A stretch of 64,000 bases of DNA, from NCBI GenBank assembly GCA_022036555.1, contig CM039126.1:7484079-7548078 (forward strand), in the 5' to 3' direction. Shown here piece by piece: positions 10,377 to 22,231 of the stretch. Position 1 is the first letter of the stretch; each line of letters begins with the position of its first letter. The notes beneath the pieces are model-generated. The model worked only from the letters and a program-made list of their open reading frames with translations, was not told where the DNA came from and made no database searches. The translations under genes were made by a program, and so were the position numbers. This stretch comes from Microstegium vimineum (lineage: Eukaryota > Streptophyta > Magnoliopsida > Poales > Poaceae).

Positions 10377-13136
10377 GCGGTAGGCTGCGGCCGGCGGCGG
10401 AGGCTGTACAGTGGAAGGAAGGAGCCTGGTCCAAGCCCGACATGTATGAACAATGGCGAGCTGCTGCTAACTTTCAGAGTTAGTGTTGATCTTGGGATAA
10501 TCCCCTGGTTACTTTCTGTAACAGACTTGGCTACTATGCTTGACTCGAAACTCGACGAACTGGGCAATCTTTTTTAGGTTTTGGTCGGCTCTGTTTGACG
10601 GCCAACCACTCGTCGGAGTCCTCTCTCAATTACTACTCATCATTCATTCTTGCTGGTGCATTTGATTTGAGACGATATTTTCGCTAAGCCTACTGTACGT
10701 TCGAATGCTCGACCAAAGGCGCCATGCGGTTCACGTTTGCCGCCAAACCCGGTGACCGGTGAGTCGGTGAGGATGTACGATGACTACTGCTCTGATGAGG
10801 ACGGGGACGGGATGAGCTCATTGATGTCTGCTATTTTGGGTTGCGGGGAGAGGCCTAGTTTGGCCGGCGAAGCGAAACGCTTGTCCCCTGAAGAAGAAAA
10901 GCGTCTCCGTACACGGGCGACCGGCGACGGCGACGTGGGGGTTGGTGGCGCGGTGGTTGCTTGTCCCATCCATCCTTCCATTTCCATTCCATCGCAGAAG
11001 CTAGCTACAGTATGCAAGAGGGTGATTAAAGAAACAGTGCAGTTCTCGGCTGTCCTCACAGTACATTTTATCGTAACACCGAATCAAAGGCAGCCTTTAC
11101 AAGTAACAAAAGGTGATTAGGAATTGCGTCCAAGCCCAAACTGTTCCGCGTGAAAGGTGAAACTGAAGGCTCTATAAATTAAGCTGCTTTTGTGTACGTA
11201 CCTTATATGTATGTTTATACTTTTGCTAATGTCTGCAAGCGACTCTAATCTAAAGGCCAAAAAAAACTATTATCCTCTCTTTTTTTTTCTTTTCTTTTGC
11301 AAACAGAGAGGTGCTTCCTTTCGGGAGTGTATAACAGATTTGCATCACGTATTCACGCTATGGTCGCACGTTTTTTTTTTCCGATCCAGACATATGCTTA
11401 GGTTAGATCCAGTGAGGGCATATACAGTGCACAGGAAATTTGTTGTCTACTAGTAAAAGTTATTGCCACTTCACATATAGACGGATAAATATACAGCTTA
11501 TACAGTGGACCGTTTATCTGACTGTATACAAACTATTTAATGCATATATACATCTACGGTCAATCATGAATAAGATCTCTGTATGCCAGTCTTGTTGCTT
11601 GTTTAACACAAATGCGAAAGGACACTGAAGAAATAGCATACTTGTAGCAAGACAATTTTTGAATTAACCAAGTCAGGTTTTATAAGATCTCCACACCTTT
11701 GGTGTTCTCCGCTGAGGCGCTGACGCCGCGCCCTTCGGCTCCGTGCTGTTGCCGCGCTTGCTCCACTCGTGGAAGAAGGACGAGGGAACGACACACATGG
11801 CAGCGGATTTTGGCGCGCACCTTGATTCTTCCACGTGCCGCAGCCGGATCCACGCCATGATGATTGAAGTCAATGACCTTGTGCAGCGTGACCTGTGACC
11901 TCCATCATCGTTTGCATTGGTGCCTGAGAGCACGAGCCGTCCTCGTCGCCTTGTGAGACAAAGTTCGATATAGAGACAATGCTCATAGGCGTGTTGTACA
12001 TGCCTAATATGTAGTATGATCAGTGCTATTAATTAGTCACCATATAGACATTTTGGTCATATGGCAAGCGATTAAAGAAGAAAGAGAGATAGGAGCAGTA
12101 TCATCGTTAAGATACTGGGGCACGAAAACCAATATTTCGACACCGCACACATGTTTTAGACTCGTTGTTGGACACAGTTCATATACAACAATAAAATGGT
12201 ATGTTACTCCTAAGAAACCACACCATTTGTGTTACTAAAGAAACCACACCATGATACGGTGATGTAATGCACTGTACAGGTTGCATCATTCTGCCTTTGT
12301 ATGGCATATAATGGTTTTGGAGACCGTGACATGATACAATGGAAATGGATTGGAAGAATCATAAAAAACAGAATCAAGCACTACATCTCCGTACAATAAA
12401 AGCAATTCATATGTCCCCTGATTGTGGTAGTGCTTGGATCTTTCTCTAGGAATTGAAGGAAACAAAACTCTTTGTTGTCCACACCGACAGGACAGAAAAT
12501 ATGAATACATCAACACCGTACCGTCGTTGTAGGTGCCCCCCCAGTGTGACTGCTACTAGGTACGAATTGACTATGTTGAAGCCATATGGGATGGTCTTTT
12601 CTCTACTCACTCCGTCACTCGGTCCCAAACTATAAGTCACTTTAGAGAGCCAAAGCAATCTCAAATTTGACTAAATTTACATAATAATATTTATAATATC
12701 AACTAAGTATCACTATAGATTTTTCATTAATTCTATTTTTATAGTATATCTGTTTTTGAAGATTCTTATACTGACTTTTAAAATATATTTTGGAGGAATT
12801 TTATGAACAGACTACCTTATACTATAAAATATATTTCTGTGACACCTTCTCATGGAATTTCTGTGTTTTTCGACCACTCCATCGTTTCCTAATTTTTCGT
12901 TCTGAGCATTACTACTAGCGAGAGCAGATCGACCACGCCAGATATCGTGACGGTATCCCTGACGGATCCTGTTCCTGTCACGACGGATACTGTTGCGGCG
13001 GCACCTGAGCTGGAGTGGGAGGCGGCCCTAGGCGCTAGCTACCAACTCCGGTGCAGGTCTAGTCTAGGCCGAGACGAGACAAGAGACATAGGAGTACTAC
13101 ACGAAGTCTTACCAAACACAGACCTCTTGGGCCTCC
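10377..13136. other. Intergenic region between the NPH3-like and CCR genes
   Basis: 10377-10720 is probable 3' UTR. 10737-11120 has an open frame without recognisable domain. 11690-11940 is a GC-rich island with an antisense frame (FFHEWSKRGNS), perhaps a captured exon; I do not recognise it. The rest is AT-rich with a MITE-like segment at 12605-12830. Confidence 0.5.
12605..12830. repeat. Degenerate Stowaway-like MITE end
   Basis: CTCACTCCGTCACTCGGTCC followed by CAAACTATAAGTCACTTTAG is a decayed Stowaway terminal repeat (consensus CTCCCTCCGTCC with TATAAGTC). The AT-rich body follows, but no matching right terminus is evident. Confidence 0.45.
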
Positions 13137-13144
13137 TATAAATA
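13137..13144 (+). promoter_or_regulatory. TATA box of the CCR gene
   Basis: TATAAATA sits 200 bases upstream of the CCR start codon, leaving room for a leader of about 170 bases. Confidence 0.65.
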
Positions 13145-13343
13145 GGCCCACACCAAACACACAATAGAGACGCGCACGCGCCAGATTAAAGAGAGACAGC
13201 AAGGACGACACAGCCCTTTGCTTGCTTGCTTGCATTTGGTTTGGTTTAGTTTAATTTCCCACCTCCTCTCCTCGCCTCTGTGCCCTGTGGTAAGTAATAA
13301 CAGCGACCCGGTAACCACGCGCGGCGGCGGCGAAGACGAGAAT

Positions 13344-15822
13344 ATGACCGTCGTGGGCGGCGACGACGTGGCGGCGGCGGGGCGCGGGCAGATGACGGTG
13401 TGCGTGACCGGCGCCGGCGGCTACCTCGGGTCGTGGATCGTCAAGCTCCTGCTCGAGAGAGGGTACGCCGTCAGAGGCACCGTGCGCAACCCCGGTAATA
13501 AACGACGTAGATCCATCGTCAGATCGAATTTTGATCCATCGATATTTATGCTCACTGTGTTGTGTGACGACCTTCGACGACGACGACGACGGACGATGGC
13601 GGGCAGACGACGCGAAGAACGCGCACCTGAGGGCGCTCCCCGGCGCGGCGGAGAGGCTGGCGCTGTGCAAGGCCGACCTGCTCGACTACGACGCGCTCCG
13701 TGCCGCCGTCGCCGGCTGCCACGGCGTCTTCCACGCCGCGTCGCCCGTCACCGACGATCCGGTACGTCTGTAAACTGCTACTACTGCTGCTTCTAGTCGA
13801 ATACGGAACGTAGGGACTAGGATCGATCACGGTACATCATGTCACGTAACACAGCCGGCCTGTGTGTCCTGTGTGCTGACGTTTTCTCCCGTGCTCCAGT
13901 AGGGACCACATGCTGCAGCACGTACCTACCCCGGCCAGGTATTTATTATCTAGGATATACTCTGGGACTAGCTAGGATCATCCAAAATTACATCAATTTG
14001 TCAACGGGTTCACGGCACAATGACAAAGATCATTGGTTAGGGGCTCCCACTCAGTGTTCAAATCCTAGGTGCGACACTTTATTCTGGATTTATTCTAGAA
14101 TTTTTCGACGCTACGCAGCATTAAGTGGTAGGCGACGTTTGTCGGCTCAGTCTGTACCGTGTACTCTCACAAAAAAATCACATCAATTTACGGCTAATTT
14201 TGGTAACCGAAATAAACTATATATGTAGAATATTAATTCACTCGCTGCGAAAAGAGGAGGAATAAAAGTGGGACCGTCTGCAATTGCCTGATTTTCTGCA
14301 AGCCTGCAGGAGGAGATGGTGGAGCCAGCGGTGACGGGGACACGATACGTGATCGACGCGGCGGCCTCATCCGGCACGGTCCGTCGCGTGGTGCTAACAT
14401 CGTCGATCGGCGCGGTAACCATGGACCCGAACCGCGCGGCGGACGCGGTCGTCGACGAGTCATGCTGGAGCGACATGGACTTCTGCAGGAAGACCAAGAA
14501 CTGGTACTGCTACGGGAAGGCGGCGGCAGAGCGGGCGGCGTGGGACGCCGCGGCGGCGCGCGGCGTCGACCTGGTGGTGGTGAACCCGGTGCTTGTGCAG
14601 GGACCCGCGCTGCAGCCGTCGGTGAACGCCAGCCTCATGCACGTGCTCAAGTACCTCAACGGCTCCGCCAAGACGTACGCCAACGCGGTGCAGGCGTACG
14701 TCCACGTCCGTGACGCCGCCGATGCCCACGTCCGCGTCTTTGAGGCGCCTCACGCCGCTGGCCGGTATATCTGCGCTGATGGAGCCGTGCTTCACCGTGA
14801 GGACGTCGTTGCTACCCTCCGCAAGTTCTTCCCCGACTACCCCGTCCCGGAAAGGTCAGTGACTCATCTCGGTGTTCGCTGCGGCTGTCGTCCATCGTCG
14901 TCGATCGTGCTGCAACTGCAAGCACACACACACGCACGCGTGCATGCTTTTGCTTGATTTCGAGAGGCCGGCCGGTGCAGCGCATGCATACATGTCTCAT
15001 AACAATATATTATTCAAGCTGCCATGCATGCGTGGAATTGAAATTAATAAAGATAAAACAAAGCTGGAACACGTACGTGAACTTGTCAATAGATAGTGCT
15101 CACGTGCTGATTATGTTTGAAACTGATGAGGTGAGAAATTTGGTTATGATGCGCGCGCGGTGAATGTTTTGTCAAGGGTGAAAAGCCTCGGCGGTGGAGT
15201 TACGTAGCGAGTACTGCAGAAGCGATTGGGAAATCTGTTGCCCAGTCTTTCGCTCTTTTGTTCAAGTCCAATGGCTAAGAGTTAAATATAGGCTTCTTTT
15301 TGGCTTCTAGTACATACTAGAAACTTTTTAAGCAATCTTCTTCATTATTATTATTAGTTCACCGTTGATAGATCAACGACGTGGTCGATCCTCCCGGGAA
15401 AAAATCAACTGTTCTTCTGCAGTCAAGCATCTATATATGCTCTGTCTTTTTATTTGCTTGATTGACACGGTACTCTAAAAGTCGCGCAGAAAATACTTTC
15501 AACTTTTTGATGGCTTATCTCCTGAAGATTTCCCACCGATCCCTGTACTGTATTGTAAATACTAATAGTATGGTTATAACACATGTACAGTATTAACTTG
15601 TGGTTCTTGGATTGCATTACATCTCGCAGGTGCTCTGATGAGGTCAACCCAAGGAAGCAGCCGTACAAGATATCCAACCAGAAACTGAGGGAGCTGGGCT
15701 TGGAGTTCACTCCGGCGGCGCAGGCCCTGTACGACACCGTCATATGCTTCCAGGAGAAGGGCATCCTCCCTATCCCTGCCCCAACGCCGCCGGCGCCGTC
15801 ACCGGAGCCGGAGGCCGCCTGA
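13344..15822 (+). CDS. CCR: Cinnamoyl-CoA reductase, four exons
   Basis: Exons 13344-13494, 13607-13761, 14310-14854 and 15630-15822 join in frame to 1,044 bases (347 residues), the usual length of the family; all introns are GT-AG. The NADP-binding loop [20 protein letters not shown] is near residue 20, and [12 protein letters not shown] holds the catalytic Tyr and Lys in the signature that separates true CCRs from related reductases. The enzyme reduces hydroxycinnamoyl-CoA esters to aldehydes, the first step specific to monolignol (lignin) synthesis, in the cytosol. The start is the first ATG after the TATA box; a second in-frame ATG (13392) just before the Rossmann fold is also possible. 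The tail is Pro-rich ([17 protein letters not shown]). Intron 2 carries a short retroposon, intron 3 nothing recognisable. The gene looks intact. CCR-like paralogues of other specificity cannot be excluded. Confidence 0.92.
14000..14179 (+). mobile_element. Short non-LTR retroposon (SINE-like) in CCR intron 2
   Basis: The unit starts GTCAACGGGTTCACGGCAC and ends in an A-rich tail (14171-14177). It is flanked by ACATCAATTT at 13990-13999 and again at 14180-14189, a 10-bp target-site duplication. GTTCAAATCCTAG resembles a pol III B box and TGGTTAGGGGC a possible A box about 20 bases before it. A second copy of the unit's head occurs at 63967-64000. A truncated LINE tail is an alternative. Confidence 0.7.
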
Positions 15823-16335
15823 GCTATATATACGTCGTACGTGCTGGCCACGCATCACACAGGCACTGCAGCTAGAGCCTTCCTGGCCCTGGACGATGAA
15901 GAAACAAATTACTACCATATTTGGCACGCAAACTATATATTACAGATGCTATATATATATATTCGATGGATCAGTCTGCTAAAAATAGAATATGAGTATG
16001 TACCATTGATTTGTGGGCGTAAGTGTGTCAGAAGCGTTGCAGTGCAACAGTAGTACCTAGTAGCGATGTGTGATGACTTTCTATGTTGCTAGCTAGCTAC
16101 AGTTCTGAACTTCTGAAATCTCCTAAAATAAACATGGAGTATTATCCTACAGTTGTGTGACTACTGAAGTTTGCCGGATTTTGCTGTATCCTGGGTGACA
16201 GTTGTCTAAATTTTTTTTAGAACTGAGTGGTTCTTGGAAATGACCATAGCCACTTCAGTAGTTCAGTCTTTGGAGAAGCATATTCGTCGTCAGGGTCCAA
16301 CCGACGATCCTGGAACAAAATTCAGGTACCGCCTA
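15823..16335. other. CCR 3' flank
   Basis: Probable 3' UTR and AT-rich flank. Nothing else is recognisable before the nested MITE at 16336. Confidence 0.5.
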
Positions 16336-17517
16336 CTCCCTCTGTTATAGAAAAATAGTTGTTCTCGCTCCAAAAAAATTAACAAATTTTAACTTTGACC
16401 AACTATAATTAACAAAATATTAAGAGAACTGGTACACCTCTTTCAAAAATTTGCACGTATCTTAAAGCAACTGTGCAATTAATTTACTATTTTCTTAACG
16501 TTTGGGCCAGCCCCTACCCTACCCTACTGCCCAGCCCAGCCTGTGTGTCCAGCCCAGATCGACCCGACTCTTTGATCTCATCCTCCGATCTTTCTTCTGT
16601 TCACGCGTTCAACCGAGCAGCGCTCGACGACGGCGGCGGACCTCTACGTGTTCTGTACGACATGCACTCTGCATTCTGCCATGGCATTTGGACAATCGCT
16701 GCATTTGTCTTCCGTGTCCGACACATATCCTGCCAATCTCATTCCTCTCAACGAACAACCATGGTGGCACTCGAAGCCTCATAGAATGCGACACATGGTT
16801 TATGTCCGCCATCGAGGAGCTCTGCGAATACCACAACCACAACGCCTCGTGCATGCTGTCATGGACGCGCCGCCGCCCAATGAGACAGAACTGAGAAAGT
16901 GTGCCTCCATCAGACCATCACATCCACCATGTGCATTTTCATTCACATGATCACCCTGACTCTCCAAATGCAATACAGAGACAAGCATCAGTCTAGGTCA
17001 ATGTCTCGGGCCGAGCGGACCTCCTCGCCGGGCAGTAGCTGGCCAAGGGCAGTTGCTGGAGATCAACCACGGCCATGCAATCCGAACAGGTGCTGCGCAC
17101 ATGAGCGCCGCTGCCGTCAACTGTCGACAGTCCGGGCATTGAGGTTCACTGGCTGGATGAGATTAAGACGATGAGAATGGTCCGAGGCGGGCTGAGCATT
17201 GTATGGGCTGGGCCTAAATGAAAAATAATTAAGATAATGGTTAACTAATTAGGGATGCTTTAAGATGCGTGCAATTTTTTAAAAGAGGTGTATTGGAGCA
17301 AATGCCAATTTTTTAAAAGAGGTGTATTAGAACAAATGTCAAATATTAATATTTATGGTACGTAATTAGTATCATTAGATAGATCTTTGAGTATACTTTA
17401 ATAATAAATTTATTTAAAGATATAAATGTTGTACACATTTTCTATAAACCTACTTAAAGTTAAGAAAGTTTGACTAGCACGCTTCTCATAGCGACTATTT
17501 TTTTGGGACGGAGGGAG
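16336..17517. mobile_element. Stowaway-type MITE interrupted by another element
   Basis: The left end TACTCCCTCTGTTATAGAAA and the right end, which reads TACTCCCTCCGTCCCAAAAA on the opposite strand, form Stowaway terminal repeats flanked by TA (16334-16335 and 17518-17519). Its interior AT-rich arms resume at about 17329 after the nested insertion. Confidence 0.65.
16431..17328. mobile_element. Non-autonomous TIR element with GC-rich cargo nested in the Stowaway
   Basis: The left end GGTACACCTCTTTCAAAAAT matches, inverted, the right end (17250-17294) along about 40 bases and more loosely along about 90, up to a GGGCC-AGCCC core on both sides. The right 34 bases are repeated once (17272-17305 and 17306-17339). 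The interior 16500-17200 is GC-rich, unlike the AT-rich arms, as in Pack-MULE-type elements with captured host DNA. I could not identify the cargo or a clean target duplication, so the superfamily is open. Confidence 0.55.
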
Positions 17518-17542
17518 TACCTGGGTACGGTGATCTATCAAC

Positions 17543-17911
17543 GGCGTGTTTGGAGGAGGGCGCAGAGGGTGGCTCGTGCTCCCGGGATGCAATGTTCCGT
17601 GATAGATGTCGCTTGGCCGGTTTGGAGTCGAGCTCCCAGCATGCATTTTTTGGCCTCTCGGCCTGGCTATGGAGAAACGGCACCCCCTCCGTTTTTCTGG
17701 GGCTCGGTTCTGCGCGGCTCTTGCATGACGATTTTGGAGCTCCAATGATCCATTTTAGTGGTAGTTGGCGTTGGGCCAGGCTCAATCAAACACAATCTCT
17801 ACTGGACCTGACTGGTTTGGACTTGCAGCCTGCACCCGGCCAACCAGGCCGTGCCTGGTCTGAGCCTGGTCGTCGGGCCTAGCTGCCGGGATATAGCGTT
17901 CCAAACACGCC
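17543..17911. mobile_element. Small TIR element
   Basis: GGCGTGTTTGGA at 17543-17554 is mirrored by TCCAAACACGCC at 17900-17911, a perfect 12-bp inverted repeat around 345 GC-rich bases. This terminus type is common in grass hAT- or Mutator-like MITEs. No target duplication is visible. Confidence 0.5.
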
Positions 17912-18643
17912 CCAAATGGCTCTGAGTAGTACTGGGTGTATGCCGTGACCTTACTTCCTACCGAAGACTCCCCATCTCAGCCTTATAGGGAGAATTAGCT
18001 CTATGACCCTGAAAAAAGTGGGTCTTAGGTTTATGGCCCATTTTCCCCTGAACTTTGTTCTATGTTCTGAAACGAACTTTCTTTTGCTCTATGCCCTTTT
18101 GTCCGTTTTGGACAGCTAACGGTGTTAAGTCAGGGGTAAAAAGACCGTTTAACCCCTAGTGAAAAGAATAAAATGTAGAGTTTTATTTGTTTGTTGTATA
18201 TTTAAAATAATATTAATAAGGAAATAAATTCACATATAACCACGTATAGACATATATCCTCACATCCCACCTCACAAACCGGGCAACCGATGTCAGAATT
18301 TCCAATTTGTAAGGTTCAAACTGTACTGGTCACTTCATTCGTCGCAAGGAAAAAAAAAAGACACGCGTGACCGGTGGCTCATGGTCATTTCGTTGTTGGG
18401 CCTTTGTGGGCCCGAGCTCGTGATGCGTCGCGGTGGGACGAAGAAATCCGGCCGGCGCAGGCACGACCAATTGAACACAGGAGACCAGCGCGCCGTGCCG
18501 GCGTCTGACCACACCGGCATTGACGCCGCACCGCCACCACCATGTTGCTGCGCTGCTGACGGCAGTGTCCGGTGGCCAAGCACGTCAGCACGTTTTCACG
18601 GGAGAAATCTACCAAGGATTCATCAATAACAATATTATATTGA
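17912..18643. other. Intergenic spacer with no recognised gene
   Basis: 18000-18140 has repeat-like phrasing (GACCCTGAAAAAAGTGGG) but no termini. 18330-18630 is GC-richer with short open frames only. Confidence 0.4.
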
Positions 18644-18804
18644 GGCCTTGTTTCAATGTCATCATATTCACCTCAATCCAATCCACATAGGTTGATTTTT
18701 TTTTTTGACAACATCATAGGTTGAATTGGATTGAGGTGAAATTTATATCAAGTTCCACTCCAACCTAACCAAACACATGTGAATTGATCCATCCAAACAA
18801 GGCC
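18644..18804. mobile_element. MITE with GGCCTTGTTT termini
   Basis: GGCCTTGTTT (18644-18653) is mirrored by AAACAAGGCC (18795-18804). Inside, CACCTCAATCCAAT and ATTGGATTGAGGTG form a further inverted pair, so the 161-bp unit folds on itself. The type resembles hAT-like MITEs of grasses. Confidence 0.6.
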
Positions 18805-19042
18805 TCCTAAAGAGGTGGAACACTTCAGTAAGCAACAAAATCTGGATAAAATCTTTTATACATGTTTGAGAATATCAACTGTACATGCTTGAGAATATGG
18901 CCTGAGCTACCATCATTTTCCCATGGTATTGCTTAAACGTATCTCGTCTGTGAAAGTACATATTTTGGGGTTTGGGCAGCTCCATCATCCATGGATGATG
19001 GATCAGGTGAGCCCCAGTTTACAGTCGAAGAAAGGAAACTCC

Positions 19043-22000
19043 TTATATCTTCAGTTCGGTCAGTTGTGATCGAGTTTCAACTATTCCAGACTCCAGGATA
19101 TCGTCGTCGAACTTTGGAGGACTAGAGGGCGTGCTGCTCGAGGGCGTGTCTGACAGGAACACATCCGAGTTGTTGTCAGACCATTCGACGTCGACAGCAG
19201 CAGCATCACCACCTTCTGCATCTCGGGAAATTTCTGAATTGGGTTCGATTTTGGTGTCATCCACTTCGGGTTCCTCCTGTGCAGATGTATCATTGAAGAG
19301 TTGATCTCCTTGAAAGTTCGGTCCAGAAGCCTCAGGTTCTACTGAAGAATGCACATTGGCAAGATAAGAATGGTTTTCAGCAAGTTCTATGTGATGAATC
19401 TGGACAGATCTGCTGCTATTTTCAGCTGATGCGCTGCTGATTTCTGTTTCCTCTAGAGGTATTTTGTCGAAGCCATCATGTTCTGTGTGTAATCCCTTCT
19501 GTTTTGTTTCTTCATTTTTTATGCGATCGCTTTCGCTTGACCAATCCAGATGGCTGAAGGCATCACCAACCTTGGAAAGGCTCTCTTTTTCCTCGCTAGA
19601 TAACTCAGATTTGTGAATTGCTGTGCTCATTTCCATATCAGAAAATATAGCCTACAATTATCAGGAGAAAACGATGTGTAACTGTCTACAAAGGTGATTT
19701 GGCGCAGACAACTTAATGCAATAAATGCAAAAAATATCCAATTACCTCAACTCTGAAGTCTACAGGAAACCGGTGTTTTGTGTCCCACAGAATATCAATC
19801 TGGTTCCTATCAATTACCAACAAATTTTCTTCAATAAAAGCTGTGCTAAACATGGCTCTGAACACCATAACTTCATGTTCAAAGTCCTCATCCAGGCTGA
19901 CACACTCAATTACAATGTCTCCTTGAACAGGACAATGAACATTAACCTTGATTATCTCACAGTCCTCCTGAATTTGCAAATGAGAACCAGTTTAATATGC
20001 AAATAAGCTTGAAGATATCTTAATATACCCAATAAACAGATTTAAATCAAATATACACCTACTGTACAAAATGGAAATAGAAATGTGAACCCGATAAAGT
20101 AAATAAAAAAACAAACAATGAAGGTTAAGTGATTTGAAGTTTGGACTTATTCATAATCTACTAGAAAATGAATTGAATTAAACTTACAAGCTTGTAGGAT
20201 ATATTTCAAATAGATCGGTAGAATTTTTAAATACTGAACTACTGAAATATCAGACATATTGTAAGATACGAAAACGAGATTCATGATGAGTTAATGACTA
20301 AACAAAATTATACCTGTGTATAGAGCTGGACAAAATCACTTGTCTTTGGGGTCGAAAAGAGAAGTTTAGTAGCCCTGTCATTAGGCACAAGGGGATCCAG
20401 GCCATAAATGCGGAACATTGGTCTACATCCCCCTTGCCCATCAAAATTTGGTACCTTCCTGATTATTATACAGTTCAAATTCAGCATTTTGTCAACAGGA
20501 GGCCATGATTCTGGTGATATGTGCCGTTTTGACACATACTTCAAATATCTCAGCTGAGAAGGCACTGGGTCCAGTGGTGAGAATAGCTCAGCTAACCCTT
20601 CAGGTGCCTGTTTGCAGACTGCCTCCAAAGCTTTCCTCTCATCACTATACCTTTTGAGGTAAACCAATAGGGCCGCCAATGCAAAAGCAAGAACCGGCCA
20701 TCCACCATGTTCTGCATGTATTAGCAGAAAGTTGTCCTGGCTTAATGAGAGCCAGCTTTCACTAGATCTCAGGAAATGGTGAATCATCTCCATGGTGAGC
20801 AAGGGGCATCCTTCATAGTTACGTGGGTAACCCATCACAGACATGTCGTAGTATGAGAAAATGCTGGCAATTTGGTTGTCCTTCTTGCTTCCCTCAAAGT
20901 TGAATACCATGAATGAGTCGATGGAGTGTCGGCCAAGTAGTTGTTTTAAGATTCCTCCAATGTATGGCATTAGCTCGTCTTCTTCCAATAAATCCATGGA
21001 GTAACAGTGGTCGAATACTGTAAAGTAAGGAAGCAATCAATAATCAGCATCATAAACAGAGAGCAAATGTTTTTTTTTGTTATTAAACAGTATAGTTATG
21101 AACAATGTACAAATCATGCCAGTTGAATTAAGTAAATGTTTGAATAAGCATGTTGGAACAAAGTTCCCTTAAATTTGAAGTGTCCTTGACTTCAATGAAA
21201 TATCAATGCATGCTTAGGAAAAGAAAATGTAGGCCTAGTGGGTGTCAATTGGGGGAACGAAGGTTTGGGCCAAATTTTATTAGAATCACTAAAAGTCATG
21301 AAATTTCAAAACAAATTAATAAGGTAGCAGATAGTTTCTCAGAAGGACGTCCTCACAACACTCAGATAAAAAATTAGACAAAATAACTTCCCTCAAACAC
21401 AACAATTTCAAATAATGACACGATCCTGCATCTTTAGGTATGTATTTGGCAGATATATGAGGCCTTGAAGCTTCTAAGCTCGTCATTTGACATATATATG
21501 AACTAATGTACATCTGATCGCATTCTTTCTCCAATTGGAAAATCAGAAGATGCGTCCCATGCTTCAAGCATTATCAACAACTTAAATTTGTGTCATATAT
21601 ATGCTAAATCCCCTATTCCCCTGAACAGGGGGAAACAATAACACCCAATGGAAACTGTCTCACTCCAACACGATACGCGAAGATGTGATTCTTCATTTTT
21701 TTTTTTTAAAAAAAAAAAGAGACAATGGCAACGTGATAGCCAACTGCTACTCTGGTCAATCCCGTGTCCCTATTTTGGTCAAGCTCATAATCTAGAAACA
21801 GCTAAGCAATCGCCTTTCCGCGCCCTTCGTCAAGTCAAAGCACAAACCGAACCCACCGGCACAGAAAAAAAAAAGCCGCAAAGTCTGGGCAAAGCTATCT
21901 CCACTCTTCAAGTCAATGTCCCCCCCCCCCCCCCCCCCCCCTCGAGAAATGGAGAGCAAAGCAAGCCGAGAAGAGGCGCGTACGAGTGAGTCGTATGGGC

Positions 22001-22231
22001 AAAGGTTCTCGGTGCCGTGGGACGCGTTACTTCCAAGAAACCCCCGACGAACAGGTCCAACAAAGAAGGAAGCCCAGCGCGAGCGGAGCAGGTTCGCACA
22101 AACGCACCCAGCTAAAATAGCAAGATTACCGAGTACCGGGCCGAGAGAGGGAACGCACCGAGGATGTTGCCGGAGATCTCGACGAGCCCATCGGGCGGCC
22201 GCCGGTAGAACAGCCGCCGGAACAGCGACAT
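19043..22231 (-). CDS. Class II formin-like protein: PTEN-like and C2 region, no FH2 domain
   Basis: Exons on the minus strand: 22231-22159, 21017-20314, 19967-19746, 19651-19043. They join in frame to 1,608 bases (535 residues). The start MSLFRRLFYRRPPDG is the conserved N-terminus of plant class II formins. Next come the PTEN-like domain (VFDHCYSMDLL, YPRNYEGCPLLTMEMIHHFL, LLIHAEHGGWPVLAFALA) and the C2-like part (GGCRPMFRIYGLDPL, VQGDIVIECVSLDED, DILWDTKHRFPVDFR). The phosphatase loop lacks the catalytic Cys (HAEHGGW), so it should be a lipid- or protein-binding module. The last exon is acidic, Ser-rich, and stops at TELKI. Full-length class II formins continue with Pro-rich FH1 and actin-nucleating FH2 domains. 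None is visible in the 3.2 kb between this stop and the CCR gene, so the product could target membranes but not nucleate actin. It may be a truncated paralogue or a genuine short form. Confidence 0.85.
21018..22158 (-). other. Formin intron 1 with low-complexity tracts
   Basis: The 1.1-kb first intron holds a run of 22 C (21920-21941) and a T-run directly followed by an A-run at about 21697-21719, a near-perfect palindrome. A similar T/A palindrome lies just upstream of the gene at 22598-22616. No exon or element termini were found. Confidence 0.6.

Noticed and set aside
9743..10567. 274-residue antisense frame over NPH3-like exon 2
   Set aside because: It is the complement of a GC-rich Ser/Arg-coding exon, where long shadow frames are expected.
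10737..11120. 127-residue open frame downstream of the NPH3-like gene
   Set aside because: No domain, mixed composition, and the second half is AT-rich intergenic DNA. It looks like chance.
20314..21017. A PTEN-type phosphatase gene
   Set aside because: The signature Cys and Arg are missing and the N-terminus is that of class II formins, so it is a non-catalytic formin module.
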